From Suttonella ornithocola (GTDB lineage Bacteria > Pseudomonadota > Gammaproteobacteria > Cardiobacteriales > Cardiobacteriaceae), in assembly GCF_001889065.1 (NCBI RefSeq), contig NZ_LWHB01000078.1:1-19673 (forward strand): 19,673 nucleotides of DNA, written 5' to 3'. The translations under genes were made by a program, and so were the position numbers. Positions within the stretch are counted from its first letter, which is position 1. Each line of letters starts with the position of its first letter. The notes below the pieces were generated by a model. The model was not told where the DNA came from, made no database searches, and saw only the letters and a program-made list of their open reading frames with translations. Shown one piece after another: positions 7,467-15,730 of this stretch.

Positions 7467-8338
7467 AATGGAAAGAAATTATTGTTGATTTGCCACACAT
7501 CCGTTTAGCCGGTATTCATTATGGCGAAGGACGGCATAGCGTATTAGCACTACACGGGTGGTTAGATAATGCAGAAAGTTTTCGCCCTTTGGCGGAAAAA
7601 CTTTGTAATGATGATGTTTCTATTATTGCTCTAGATTTTGCGGGTCATGGTCATAGCGGACATCGCCCGCTTGGAAGTGGCTACCATTTTAGCGACTATT
7701 TGCGCGATATTCTTATGGCGGCAGATTTATTGGGCTTAGGTTCATTAGATTTGCTTTGCCATTCGATGGGAGCTGCTGCTGGAACTTTAATTGCTGGCGC
7801 CTTTCCGCAAAGAGTTGCTAGAATGATTTGTATAGAGCTTTATGGTGTCGGAAGTATTTCTGACCATGAGCCTTTACCTAAGCGTTTTCGAGAGAGCTTA
7901 TTGTCTTTGGATTACGTTAGTGCGAGACCTGCTAAAGCGCATCTGGATTTTTCAGCGTTGGTTAAAGCGCGTTTGCAAGCAGGCGAGATGCTTGAAGAAA
8001 GTGCAAAACTATTGTTATCAAGAAATACATCGCTAACGGCTGACGGCTATCGCTTCTTAAGCGATCGTCGATTGCGCCAATGGCAGCCTTCTTTATTAAG
8101 CGAAGCACAAATGATGAGCTTTATTCGGGAAATAACTGCACCAGTATTGGTGATAGAAGGGGAAGATGGTTTTGCTCGACAGTGGAAATTTTTATCTCCT
8201 CGCTATGAAGAAACACGAGATATTGAAATTATGCGCTTACCAGGTGGACATCATTTACATATGGATGATGCTGCAAACGTAGCTAAAACCATTCAAGCAT
8301 TTTGGGAAAATAAACCGCTAACGGGGCTTTCCCAATAA
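7457..8338 (+). CDS. Alpha/beta-hydrolase-fold serine hydrolase
   Basis: 293 residues with the full fold: HGWLDN (oxyanion region, 33-38), ALDFAGHGHSG (58-68), nucleophile elbow CHSMGA with Ser103, acidic residue Asp237 in VIEGEDG, and catalytic His265 or His266 in GGHHLHMDD. The family includes esterases, haloalkane dehalogenase-like and MhpC-like enzymes; the sequence does not decide the substrate. The elbow begins Cys-His-Ser rather than the usual Gly-His-Ser, a tolerated variation. The start overlaps the tas gene, pointing to coupled translation, and a bidirectional hairpin follows the stop. Confidence 0.88.
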   Translation: MSLKWKEIIVDLPHIRLAGIHYGEGRHSVLALHGWLDNAESFRPLAEKLCNDDVSIIALDFAGHGHSGHRPLGSGYHFSDYLRDILMAADLLGLGSLDLLCHSMGAAAGTLIAGAFPQRVARMICIELYGVGSISDHEPLPKRFRESLLSLDYVSARPAKAHLDFSALVKARLQAGEMLEESAKLLLSRNTSLTADGYRFLSDRRLRQWQPSLLSEAQMMSFIREITAPVLVIEGEDGFARQWKFLSPRYEETRDIEIMRLPGGHHLHMDDAANVAKTIQAFWENKPLTGLSQ

Positions 8339-8339
8339 A

Positions 8340-8382
8340 AATCACTTAGCGTAAGTGTATTTAAACAATACGCTAAGTGATT
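8340..8382. terminator. Bidirectional hairpin between convergent genes
   Basis: AATCACTTAGCGTA (8340-8353) and TACGCTAAGTGATT (8369-8382) form a perfect 14-bp stem with a 15-base loop. On the minus strand the stem runs directly into a T-run; on the plus strand the tail is weaker (TTAAATAACTATTT). It separates two converging transcription units. Confidence 0.7.
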
Positions 8383-8395
8383 AAATAACTATTTC

Positions 8396-9145
8396 TCATT
8401 GATTTTGGTAGGCTTCAATCAGTAATTTTTTTGAGACTCGACAGCGATAGCGTAGCAATAGTTTAGAAAGCACAGGTAAATAACGCCAAGTCATATTCAA
8501 TGCGCCCCAAAAGGTAAGTGGGCACTCACCGTCTGCATTTGCTTGACGAACATATCCACGCTTTTGCAGTGCTGCCGCTTCAAAAGCAATATGCTCATTC
8601 ATTGCGTCAATAGGATTTTTTTTGCGTAGATCAATAGAATGGCGGGTCTGATGAAAATATTGGCTTATCAGTCGTTGCGATGCCCAAAGCTCAGCCAGCA
8701 TTTGCTGCTCTGGAAATTGAAGACAATAAAATAATGGTATTGCTGGGTAACCGGGAGCTTTTTGTGGATTGCCAACCGTTAGCCGTGTGCCGTTAGTGAA
8801 GCATTCACTAAAGTCAGCATATTCCCATACTTCATTTATTTGTGTCTGTTGAATACTGACGACCATGCCTACCGCAAAATAATCTGGATGATGATAAATC
8901 AGCAGTTCATTATGAATATTATCAATTGCATCGGCAGAGAATGCGCCCGCTGTTTGAAAACCTAACCCTAACATTTCTTGATGATAGCGCACAAAGCGTT
9001 CACTATTGCGGGCGAGTAAATCTGCTTCGTTTTCTTGAATAAAATTCAGTCGTGCAGGAACTTTACCTTTGTGGTAAATCAGAAAACTAACGAGTAAGTA
9101 AAAAATAAAAGGGGCGATGAGTAGAGTGATAAGTATGGTTTGCAT
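8396..9145 (-). CDS. Membrane-anchored protein of unknown function
   Basis: I do not recognise the family. The chosen start is the ATG at 9145, preceded by AAGGA with seven bases spacing; a GTG at 9169 would add eight residues but lacks such a site. The resulting protein of about 249 residues opens with one strong hydrophobic helix (ILITLLIAPFIFYLLVSFLIY), followed by a soluble part with aromatic and acidic segments and a basic C-terminus (LLLRYRCRVSKKLL). One membrane anchor with a large cytoplasmic or periplasmic domain is the simplest reading. It is a single gene, convergent with the hydrolase, and base composition matches its neighbours. No catalytic motif is evident. Confidence 0.7.
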   Translation of the reverse strand: MQTILITLLIAPFIFYLLVSFLIYHKGKVPARLNFIQENEADLLARNSERFVRYHQEMLGLGFQTAGAFSADAIDNIHNELLIYHHPDYFAVGMVVSIQQTQINEVWEYADFSECFTNGTRLTVGNPQKAPGYPAIPLFYCLQFPEQQMLAELWASQRLISQYFHQTRHSIDLRKKNPIDAMNEHIAFEAAALQKRGYVRQANADGECPLTFWGALNMTWRYLPVLSKLLLRYRCRVSKKLLIEAYQNQ

Positions 9146-9859
9146 TATTATCCTTAGAAATATATTCACTTGAAGATAGTTTATCTGTTAGAAAAGATAG
9201 ACTCAATGTTGTAGGGATGTTTTCGGTTATGGAAGAATGTTTTAAGATAGCCTGTTCTAAAGTTTCAAAATTTGTTAGATATTTCATCTCTCAATCAAAG
9301 TAGCTATGTCACTTTTTATCCCCCACCAAAACCTCTATGTGGCATGGAAGCTCTCTCGCCAAACGGCAAAGGTTTTATGGAAATTACTGGCTTCTAGTAG
9401 CTGTGCAATTGCTGGTGCACTTGAGACGATGGCAAAACGCCTCTCTGCTACATTAGAAAATGCTCAAATCATAGATGATATGATGGATTTAAATGAAGAC
9501 TATGAGGCATTGGATAACACTCTTGAAGAATGGGAAGAAGAACCAGAAATTCTTTCTCTAGCAGAACACCAAAGTATTCACAATGAATTACAGGAATTAA
9601 GACATTTTATCGAACTGGCAAAAAATATCCAAGCAGATGCCAAAGGCAACGCCTTATTAAAAGCATTAGACCGAGCGTTTAATGAAATGTGGCGGCTTGG
9701 TGCAGCAGAAAAAGCCATTATTTTCACTGAATCTCGCAAAACGCAAGACTATTTATATGAATTGCTGAGCAAGACCGAATACGGTGGCGATAACGGCGAA
9801 GGTATCGTGTTATTTAACGGCACAAACAGCAACCCATCCGCCCAAAAAATCTACAAAAA

Positions 9860-10296
9860 TAATTTTCTAAAAATTACTCATAAATCCTCGCAGCTATGAG
9901 CATATCTGCAAATAAACGCCAAGAAGGATGAGTAAGAACTTCTGGTTCCTCTATATTTTCATAATAACCTTCAGCGTCTTTTAACCATGATACCATTGCA
10001 TTTAGAAAGCTTTCTAATGTATTATTCTCCCAACTTTCAGAGTTTTGATTATAGTCAGATAGCATCAAATACAAAAATTTTTCGAAATCTTGTTTATTCT
10101 CTAACTCTTTAGTTTCAAACATAATAATTACTCCTATTTCACAGTAATTGATTTTCCATTATCCATATTTATCTCTAGAAGCGCTAGGCAGCGCCTATAA
10201 AATATTCTGTTTTTTAGCTGATTTGACACTAATTGCCATAGTGAATTTTGAAAAGCGATTAGTCCCCAACCTTGTTGGCGGTTGTAGTCTTGAATA
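9860..10296. other. Foreign insert inside the SNF2 helicase
   Basis: Helicase similarity stops after SAQKIYK near 9860 and resumes with YFKEQGNIMIATEA near 10294. The roughly 30 residues normally between these points are replaced by about 0.43 kb of unrelated DNA. The insert carries a complete minus-strand gene and the tail of another minus-strand frame. I found no inverted-repeat ends or target duplication, so this looks like recombinational replacement rather than transposition. Boundaries are approximate. Confidence 0.65.
9874..10122 (-). CDS. Small acidic DUF7660-like protein, possible immunity protein
   Basis: 82 residues on the strand opposite to the interrupted helicase. The text (KQDFEKFLYLML, SWENNTLESFLNAMVSWL, EGYYENIEEP, PSWRLFADMLIAARIYE) fits the pattern I remember for DUF7660 proteins: a conserved WEN.TLE.FL.AM..W motif and a closing SW..FA..L.AA.IYE. 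Small acidic proteins of this type are often found as orphan immunity-like genes; no toxin can be named here. The start ATG has an excellent AGGAG site eight bases upstream (10131-10135), and that site overlaps the stop of an upstream frame in the same direction. This spacing is typical of a toxin-immunity pair. A complete gene inside a dead one suggests recent arrival. Confidence 0.6.
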   Translation of the reverse strand: MFETKELENKQDFEKFLYLMLSDYNQNSESWENNTLESFLNAMVSWLKDAEGYYENIEEPEVLTHPSWRLFADMLIAARIYE

Positions 10297-10298
10297 TT
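10134..10298 (-). pseudogene. Possible 3' tail of a gene upstream of the DUF7660-like gene
   Basis: A minus-strand frame is open from about 10298 to a TAG at 10134-10136 and ends LEINMDNGKSITVK. Its stop overlaps the ribosome-binding site of the next gene. Only the last part can be native; the beginning runs into helicase DNA. It could be the remnant of a toxin C-terminus whose immunity gene follows, but nothing in the sequence identifies an activity, and another frame is also open here. Confidence 0.25.
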
Positions 10299-10885
10299 TC
10301 AAAGAACAGGGCAACATCATGATTGCCACCGAAGCAGCAGCAGAAGGTATTAACCTACAATTTTGCTCACTAGTCATTAACTATGACTTGCCATGGAACC
10401 CACAGCGAGTCGAACAGCGGATTGGGCGTTGTCACCGCTATGGACAGACACATGATGTCGTGGTGGTCAATTTTATTGATAAAAGCAACGAAGCCGACCA
10501 ACGCGTCTATGAATTACTCGCTGAAAAATTCCAGCTGTTTAACGGCGTATTTGGCACCAGCGACGAAGTCTTAGGAGCAATTAGCAGTGGCGTTGATATC
10601 GAACGACGCATTGCCGCTATTTACCGCAATTGCCGTGAACCTGATGCCATCAAAACCGCCTTTGCCCAACTCCAAAACGAACTGGCACAAGAAATCAATA
10701 CCGCCATCAACCACACACGACAACAAATCCTCGAAAACTTTGACGAAAGCGTCCAAGAAAAACTGAAGCTAAACAAAGAAAACAGCGACCGCACCCGCAG
10801 CCAATACGAACAAATGCTCATGCAGCTCACCCAAAGCCTACTCAAAGACCACGCCGATTTTGACAACACAGGCTTTATCCTCAAA

Positions 10886-10897
10886 AGGCTACCTGAA
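10886..10897 (+). repeat. DNA uptake sequence, Eikenella dialect, exact
   Basis: AGGCTACCTGAA, the 12-mer described as the Eikenella-type DUS, lies inside the SNF2 helicase remnant. A second exact copy is at 17706-17717. Confidence 0.6.
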
Positions 10898-11710
10898 AAC
10901 ATTCACGGCGACATCTCACTAGGGCGATACGAACTCCCTCGCCGAAGCGGCAACAGCCACCTTTACCGCATCCAGCATCCACTGGCACAACAGCTCATTG
11001 CCCAAGCCAAAAACAGCCAATGCCCCGAAGGCAGATTAACTTTCAATTATCACGCATACGGCAACACCATCAGCACCCTATTTTGGCAAAAGCGGACAAC
11101 TCACCGCCGTATTACTCACCGTTACCGCACTCAAGCAAACAGAAGAACATCTGCTTATCAGCGCGATGACCGACGATGGCGAAATGCTACTAGAAGACGA
11201 CCCAGAAAAACTGTTGCGATTGCCAGCACAATTCCAAGCAACAAATATCCGCCCATATGATGAACGCCTACATCATGACATCACTCAACGCAAAAACAAT
11301 AGCCTTAAACACATCAACGAACGTAATCTTGGCTACTTTGAACAAGAAACGCAAAAGCTGGATGAATGGGCAGATGATTTAAAACTGGGACTGGAAACTG
11401 CGATTAAAGAAGTGGATTACCAAATCAAAGAAATACGGCATAATGCGACAACGGCGGCAACCTTAGAAGAAAAGCTACATTATCAAAAACAACAGCGAGA
11501 ACTTGAAGGCAAACGCAATAAACTTCGCCGTGAGCTTTATGACAAACAAGATGCCATCGACGCCAAACGTAACGAACTGATTGAGCAATTAGAAGCACAG
11601 CTTGAGCAGAAAGTTACAGAGAAAATATTGTTTCAGATTGAGTGGGAGATGATGTGATAATTAATTGTTTTTACTACGTATGTCCTAATAGGCTATTAAG
11701 AGTTATTTAG

Positions 11711-12589
11711 ATGAAAGTTTATCAAGCAGCGAAATATCATGATAAAAACCCTTGTCTAGAACATTTTGGTCAATCGATTTTAATTTCTATGCTACGAATT
11801 AGCAGTATGTTCTGTGATAAAAATAGAATTGGCTATGATACTAATGGGAAATATATTATTTATGATATTTATACTGGAAAAATACAACCCATTACAATTG
11901 AAAACTTGCTTATTAAATTTTTTAATTTTGCAAAGCAATTTACAATTCAAGAATATGAATTAGATAGATATAATGATTTAAGAGTTGTAGATTATTGGGA
12001 AGATGATCCCATTGGGAGTGTTGGTCTTATGCTAATAGATCCCAAATATGTAAGTAAAAATGATATAGATAATTTAAAGAATGATTTATCAATATATTTA
12101 CCCTATTTAGGGGTTAATATGCCTAATTATCAACCTAATCAAAAATTAGTTTCTGAAATATTAAAAAAACGACAAAATGACTCTTTATTTCAAAGAGAAC
12201 TGTTAAAAAGAAAACAGAGAGCAACTATACTAAGTCTAAATTTTTATGCCAGAGAAGCAATAGAGTTAGTATGGTTAGAGAGTACCTTTATTATTAAAAA
12301 TTGGGCAGAAAATTTAGGATTCGATATTTTTTCTTATGAAAATCACAGTGAAAGCAATGGAGAGTTATGTTTCATCCCTTTAGATAAGCATAATTTGGTT
12401 AAGACTAACAAAATATTCCACCTATCAGAAAAATATTATTTCAAAAAGGTTATAAGCAATCTTAACTTTATCTTAAAAAATAGAAATGTTCATCAGTATG
12501 ATGGACGATATTTTTTATGGGGATTTGAAAATCCTATACAGTATTGGCAATCAAACAAAATTAATTTTTTATCGAAATTATTTAAATAA
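11711..12589 (+). CDS. Unknown AT-rich protein inside the defence locus
   Basis: 292 residues with no family I recognise. The protein is rich in Asn, Ile, Lys, Phe and Tyr, has no signal peptide or membrane segment, and no clear catalytic motif. Notable stretches are VVDYWEDDPIGSVGLMLIDP near 96-115, ATILSLNFYAREAIELVWLE near 175-194 and KNRNVHQYDGRYF near the end. The gene is visibly far more AT-rich than the helicase and mod genes on either side, and it favours A/T-ending codons, indicating separate acquisition. Spacing is 53 bases after the helicase remnant and 48 before mod, all on the same strand, so it sits in the same operon. It could be an accessory factor of the restriction system or an unrelated cargo gene in a variable slot. 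Confidence 0.7.
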   Translation: MKVYQAAKYHDKNPCLEHFGQSILISMLRISSMFCDKNRIGYDTNGKYIIYDIYTGKIQPITIENLLIKFFNFAKQFTIQEYELDRYNDLRVVDYWEDDPIGSVGLMLIDPKYVSKNDIDNLKNDLSIYLPYLGVNMPNYQPNQKLVSEILKKRQNDSLFQRELLKRKQRATILSLNFYAREAIELVWLESTFIIKNWAENLGFDIFSYENHSESNGELCFIPLDKHNLVKTNKIFHLSEKYYFKKVISNLNFILKNRNVHQYDGRYFLWGFENPIQYWQSNKINFLSKLFK

Positions 12590-12627
12590 TTGAGGTAATA
12601 ATTTATTAATTATTTTAATTAAAAGCT

Positions 12628-12632
12628 AAGGA
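12628..12632 (+). promoter_or_regulatory. Ribosome-binding site of mod
   Basis: AAGGA lies five bases before the ATG at 12638 and fixes the start. The 48-base gap before mod is very AT-rich and could hold a promoter, but no convincing pair of hexamers stands out. Confidence 0.6.
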
Positions 12633-12637
12633 CTTTT

Positions 12638-15600
12638 ATGACCGCACTCACCGAACTCACTCAAAAACTCAAAGAAATTTTCCAAATCGATCGGGCAGAT
12701 TTAGATTTTGGGATTTACCGTATATTAAACAGCCGCTCGCAAGAGATTGAGCGGTATCTGACTTATACGCTACCTGAAAAAGTCACAGCCGCTTTTTCCA
12801 CGGCAAATCAAGATGAAGTCCAGGCTTTAGAGCAAGCATTGGAAAAATTAAAAACAACGCTATCTGAAGCGGGCGTTTCTCCTGAAGCATCACCAAAATA
12901 CCAAGAAATCAACGAAAAAATTCAAGCAGCCCAAAAAGGCAGTGCCAACAGTGAAGCAGCGGTTTTTTCCCATTTATTAACTTTTTTTTCGCGGTATTAC
13001 GAAGATGGCGATTTTATCAGCCAACGGCGTTATAAAGGCGACACCTACGCCATTCCCTATAACGGTGAAGAAGTAATGCTCTACTGGGCGAATAAAGATC
13101 AGTATTACACCAAATCGGGTGAAAACTTCAGCAACTACCGCTTCACACTTGACGACGGTCGCGAAGTATTCTTCCGCCTAATTGCTGCCGATACTGCTAA
13201 AGACAACCGCAAAGACAATGATGGCAAACGCGTTTTTACCCTTGTAACCGCACGCACGATTGAAAAAGAAGATGAGGAAGGCGAGATTTATGAAGAAGAA
13301 ATCTTGCCGTTTATCATTAATAACAATGGGCAGCAGCTGCAAATTCATTTTGAATATCAGCTGGCGGATAAAAAAGACAAACAAGAAAATAACAATCAAA
13401 CTGCTTTAGCAATTTTAAAATCCGATTTACCTGCTGAGTGGCAAGCCGTTTGGCAAAAAGCACCAACGGATAAAAATCCAAACCGCACCCTGTTGGAAAA
13501 ACATTTAAACGACTATACACAAAAAAACACCGCTGATTATTTTATTCACAAAGATTTGGGTGGATTTTTACGTCGTGAATTGGATTTCTATATCAAAAAT
13601 GAAGTGATGCACTTGGATAATATTCAAGAAGCAGATAGCTTTGCCCATATTGAGCACCATTTACGCCAAATCCAAACGCTCCGCAGCATTGCCCATGAGT
13701 TGATTGATTTTTTAGCACAGCTGGAAAACTTTCAGAAAAAACTTTGGCTTAAGAAAAAATTTGTTGCCCAAACGCATTGGCTCATTACGCTGGACAATGT
13801 GCCTGAAGCATTCTATCAAGATATTTGCCAAAATCATAAACAACATGACGCATGGCAGCAGCTTTTTGCGTTAGAAAATATTCCCACAAATATGGCTAAA
13901 TTTACGGCTTTTGCAAAAGAGCATCGGCATTTAGTAATAGATACTTCGCTTTATCCGCCCAGTTTTCAGGCAGCCTTACTCTCACAAATTTCTGACGCCC
14001 AACCGCTTGATGACATTACTGACGGTTTGCTCATTCATGCCGACAATTTCCAAGCCTTGAATTTATTGCAAGCCCGCTATCGTGAGCAGGTGAAATGTAT
14101 TTATATTGATCCGCCGTATAATACTGATTCTAGTGCTATTTTATATAAAAATGGATATAAGCATTCATCTTGGTTATCTCTAATAGAAAGAGGACTTCTA
14201 TTGTCAAAAGAATTACAGCGAGGTGATTCATTTTGCTTTATTGCCATTGATGACTTAGAACTATTTAGACTTAACCAAATGGCTAATAATATTTTTGGAG
14301 AATCTAATTTTATTAGCAATGTTAGCGTTATTCACAAACCTGAAGGAAGAAATCAAGAAAAATTCTTCGGGACATCAATAGAGTACATGTTAGTTTACGC
14401 AAAAAACAAATCGCAAGCCGATTTTTATAACGTGATTTTAGATAAAGAGCAAAAGCAATCCTTTGATTTATCTGATGAGCAAGGATTGTATAAGCGGAAA
14501 AATTTCATTAGATTAACAGATGGAAAATATGCTTTGCGAGAAGCCAAGCCAGAATTTTATTATCCAATTTATGTATCTAATGACTTATCTCATATTGATA
14601 TAGTTCCATTTGAAAATTCGACCGCCGTTTTTCCTATTACAGACAACCAAGTAGAAAGAACATGGAAAACAAAACCCGATACCTTTATGGAATATCATAA
14701 AAAAGGAAATATAGAAGTAATAAAAGAAGGCAATAAAATAGTTATTTATGAAAAACTAAGAGAAAATCAGGTCATAAAAACTCATTGGAACAAAAAAGAA
14801 TATCATGCGTATCATTATGGAACAAAATTATTAGAAAACATCTTTGGAAGAAAGGAGTTTAGTTTTCCAAAATCCATAGCATTAGTGAAAGATACGTTGA
14901 CACTTTGCACTAAATTTAATGAAGTAATCCTCGACTACTTCGCGGGCTCTGGCACAACGGCTCATGCGGTAATTAATTTAAACCGTGAAGATAACGGCAA
15001 ACGCAAATATATTCTGGTGGAGCAAGGCGAATACTTTAATACCGTGCTCAAGCCACGCATTGAAAAAGTCATTTACAGCGAAAACTGGAAAAACGGCAAA
15101 CCTGTCGCGGATAAAGAAAAAGGCTATAACGGCGTGTCGCAAATCGTGAAAGTGCTCAAGCTCGAAAGCTATGAAGATACGCTGAATAATTTGGTGCTCA
15201 AAGGGCAACAAGATTTGCTTTCAGGGCTACCTGAAAGCGTGCGGGAAGATTATCTGTTGCATTATATGTTAGATACACAGAGCAAAGATTCGCTACTGAA
15301 TACCGATGATTTCAGACGTCCTTTTGCGTATCGGCTGAATATCGCCACCGATTCGGCAGGGGCGTATCAGCCTTGCACAGTGGATTTGGTGGAAACCTTT
15401 AATTATCTCTTGGGCTTGCAGGTGCATCATATCAATGACCAGCGGGAAAAACAGCATTTTGTGACGGTGGAAGGCGTGTTGCCCAGCGGTGAGCGTTGCT
15501 TAGTTTTTTGGCGGGATGTGGAAAAGGTGGATGCGAAAGCCTTGCAGAAACATTTTGATAAATTGAATATTCAGCCGCAAAGCAGTCAATACGATGTGGT

Positions 15601-15730
15601 GTATGTGAATGGTGATCATCATATCGCCACCATTTGGCAAGGTGATAATGACACGGCGACTAAAACGTTGAAGTTACGCCCGATTGAACCTACGTTTTTA
15701 AGCCTAATGTTTGCTGAGGAGAATGTGTAA
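12638..15730 (+). CDS. mod: Type III-like adenine-specific DNA methyltransferase (Mod)
   Basis: 1030 residues, longer than classical Type III Mod (about 600-700) because of an N-terminal extension of over 450 residues (DFGIYRILNSR near 23, then RRYKGDTYAIPY and LGGFLRRELDFY). Motif IV DPPYNT is at 491-496 and motif I FAGSGTT at 768-774, so the order is that of beta-class amino-methyltransferases. The roughly 270 residues between them hold the target recognition domain. Mod would methylate adenine in an asymmetric site and give specificity to Res. The DNA from about 14120 to 14930, encoding that domain, is clearly more AT-rich than both flanks, suggesting replacement. The stop overlaps the res start (TAATG). 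No simple tetranucleotide repeat was seen. Confidence 0.88.
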   Translation: MTALTELTQKLKEIFQIDRADLDFGIYRILNSRSQEIERYLTYTLPEKVTAAFSTANQDEVQALEQALEKLKTTLSEAGVSPEASPKYQEINEKIQAAQKGSANSEAAVFSHLLTFFSRYYEDGDFISQRRYKGDTYAIPYNGEEVMLYWANKDQYYTKSGENFSNYRFTLDDGREVFFRLIAADTAKDNRKDNDGKRVFTLVTARTIEKEDEEGEIYEEEILPFIINNNGQQLQIHFEYQLADKKDKQENNNQTALAILKSDLPAEWQAVWQKAPTDKNPNRTLLEKHLNDYTQKNTADYFIHKDLGGFLRRELDFYIKNEVMHLDNIQEADSFAHIEHHLRQIQTLRSIAHELIDFLAQLENFQKKLWLKKKFVAQTHWLITLDNVPEAFYQDICQNHKQHDAWQQLFALENIPTNMAKFTAFAKEHRHLVIDTSLYPPSFQAALLSQISDAQPLDDITDGLLIHADNFQALNLLQARYREQVKCIYIDPPYNTDSSAILYKNGYKHSSWLSLIERGLLLSKELQRGDSFCFIAIDDLELFRLNQMANNIFGESNFISNVSVIHKPEGRNQEKFFGTSIEYMLVYAKNKSQADFYNVILDKEQKQSFDLSDEQGLYKRKNFIRLTDGKYALREAKPEFYYPIYVSNDLSHIDIVPFENSTAVFPITDNQVERTWKTKPDTFMEYHKKGNIEVIKEGNKIVIYEKLRENQVIKTHWNKKEYHAYHYGTKLLENIFGRKEFSFPKSIALVKDTLTLCTKFNEVILDYFAGSGTTAHAVINLNREDNGKRKYILVEQGEYFNTVLKPRIEKVIYSENWKNGKPVADKEKGYNGVSQIVKVLKLESYEDTLNNLVLKGQQDLLSGLPESVREDYLLHYMLDTQSKDSLLNTDDFRRPFAYRLNIATDSAGAYQPCTVDLVETFNYLLGLQVHHINDQREKQHFVTVEGVLPSGERCLVFWRDVEKVDAKALQKHFDKLNIQPQSSQYDVVYVNGDHHIATIWQGDNDTATKTLKLRPIEPTFLSLMFAEENV
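12767..12778 (+). repeat. Near-exact DNA uptake sequence in mod
   Basis: ACGCTACCTGAA differs from the Eikenella-type 12-mer at one position. Confidence 0.4.
13965..13976 (-). repeat. DNA uptake sequence, Simonsiella dialect, exact
   Basis: On the minus strand the sequence is AGGCTGCCTGAA, the 12-mer described for Simonsiella, inside mod. Confidence 0.55.
15224..15235 (+). repeat. Near-exact DNA uptake sequence in mod
   Basis: GGGCTACCTGAA, eleven of twelve positions of the Eikenella-type DUS. The nearby minus-strand AGGACGTCTGAA (15311-15322) is likewise one base from Neisseria dialects. Confidence 0.4.

Larger units (their letters stand above)
9306..11657 (+). pseudogene. SNF2/RapA-type DNA helicase, multiply broken
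   Basis: Three pieces of one long helicase survive. The first (9306-~9860) starts with a genuine-looking N-terminus (FIPHQNLYVAWKLSRQTAK), then jumps straight to KLLASSSCAIAGALETMAKRL. That segment normally lies behind the whole ATP-binding lobe, so Walker A and B are gone. Helicase lobe 2 begins (EKAIIFTESRKTQDYLYELL, GIVLFNGTNSN) and is cut near 9860. It resumes near 10290 with IMIATEAAAEGINLQF, YDLPWNPQRVEQRIGRCHRYGQ (motif VI) and runs to about 11080. The frame then shifts, and the rest, including a charged coiled-coil tail, continues from about 11085 to the TGA at 11655-11657. Such SNF2 proteins accompany some restriction-modification loci. This copy cannot hydrolyse ATP as encoded. Confidence 0.85.

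Noticed and set aside
9087..9287. Minus-strand ORF of 66 residues starting MKYLTNFETLEQAILK
   Set aside because: It overlaps the start region of the membrane-anchored protein gene, ends inside it in another frame, and has no recognisable domain. The weak GAGAG upstream is not enough.
12470..12520. KNRNVHQY in the unknown gene as a HEPN RNase motif (RNxxxH)
   Set aside because: The spacing between Arg and His is two residues, not the four required; no other HEPN feature was seen.
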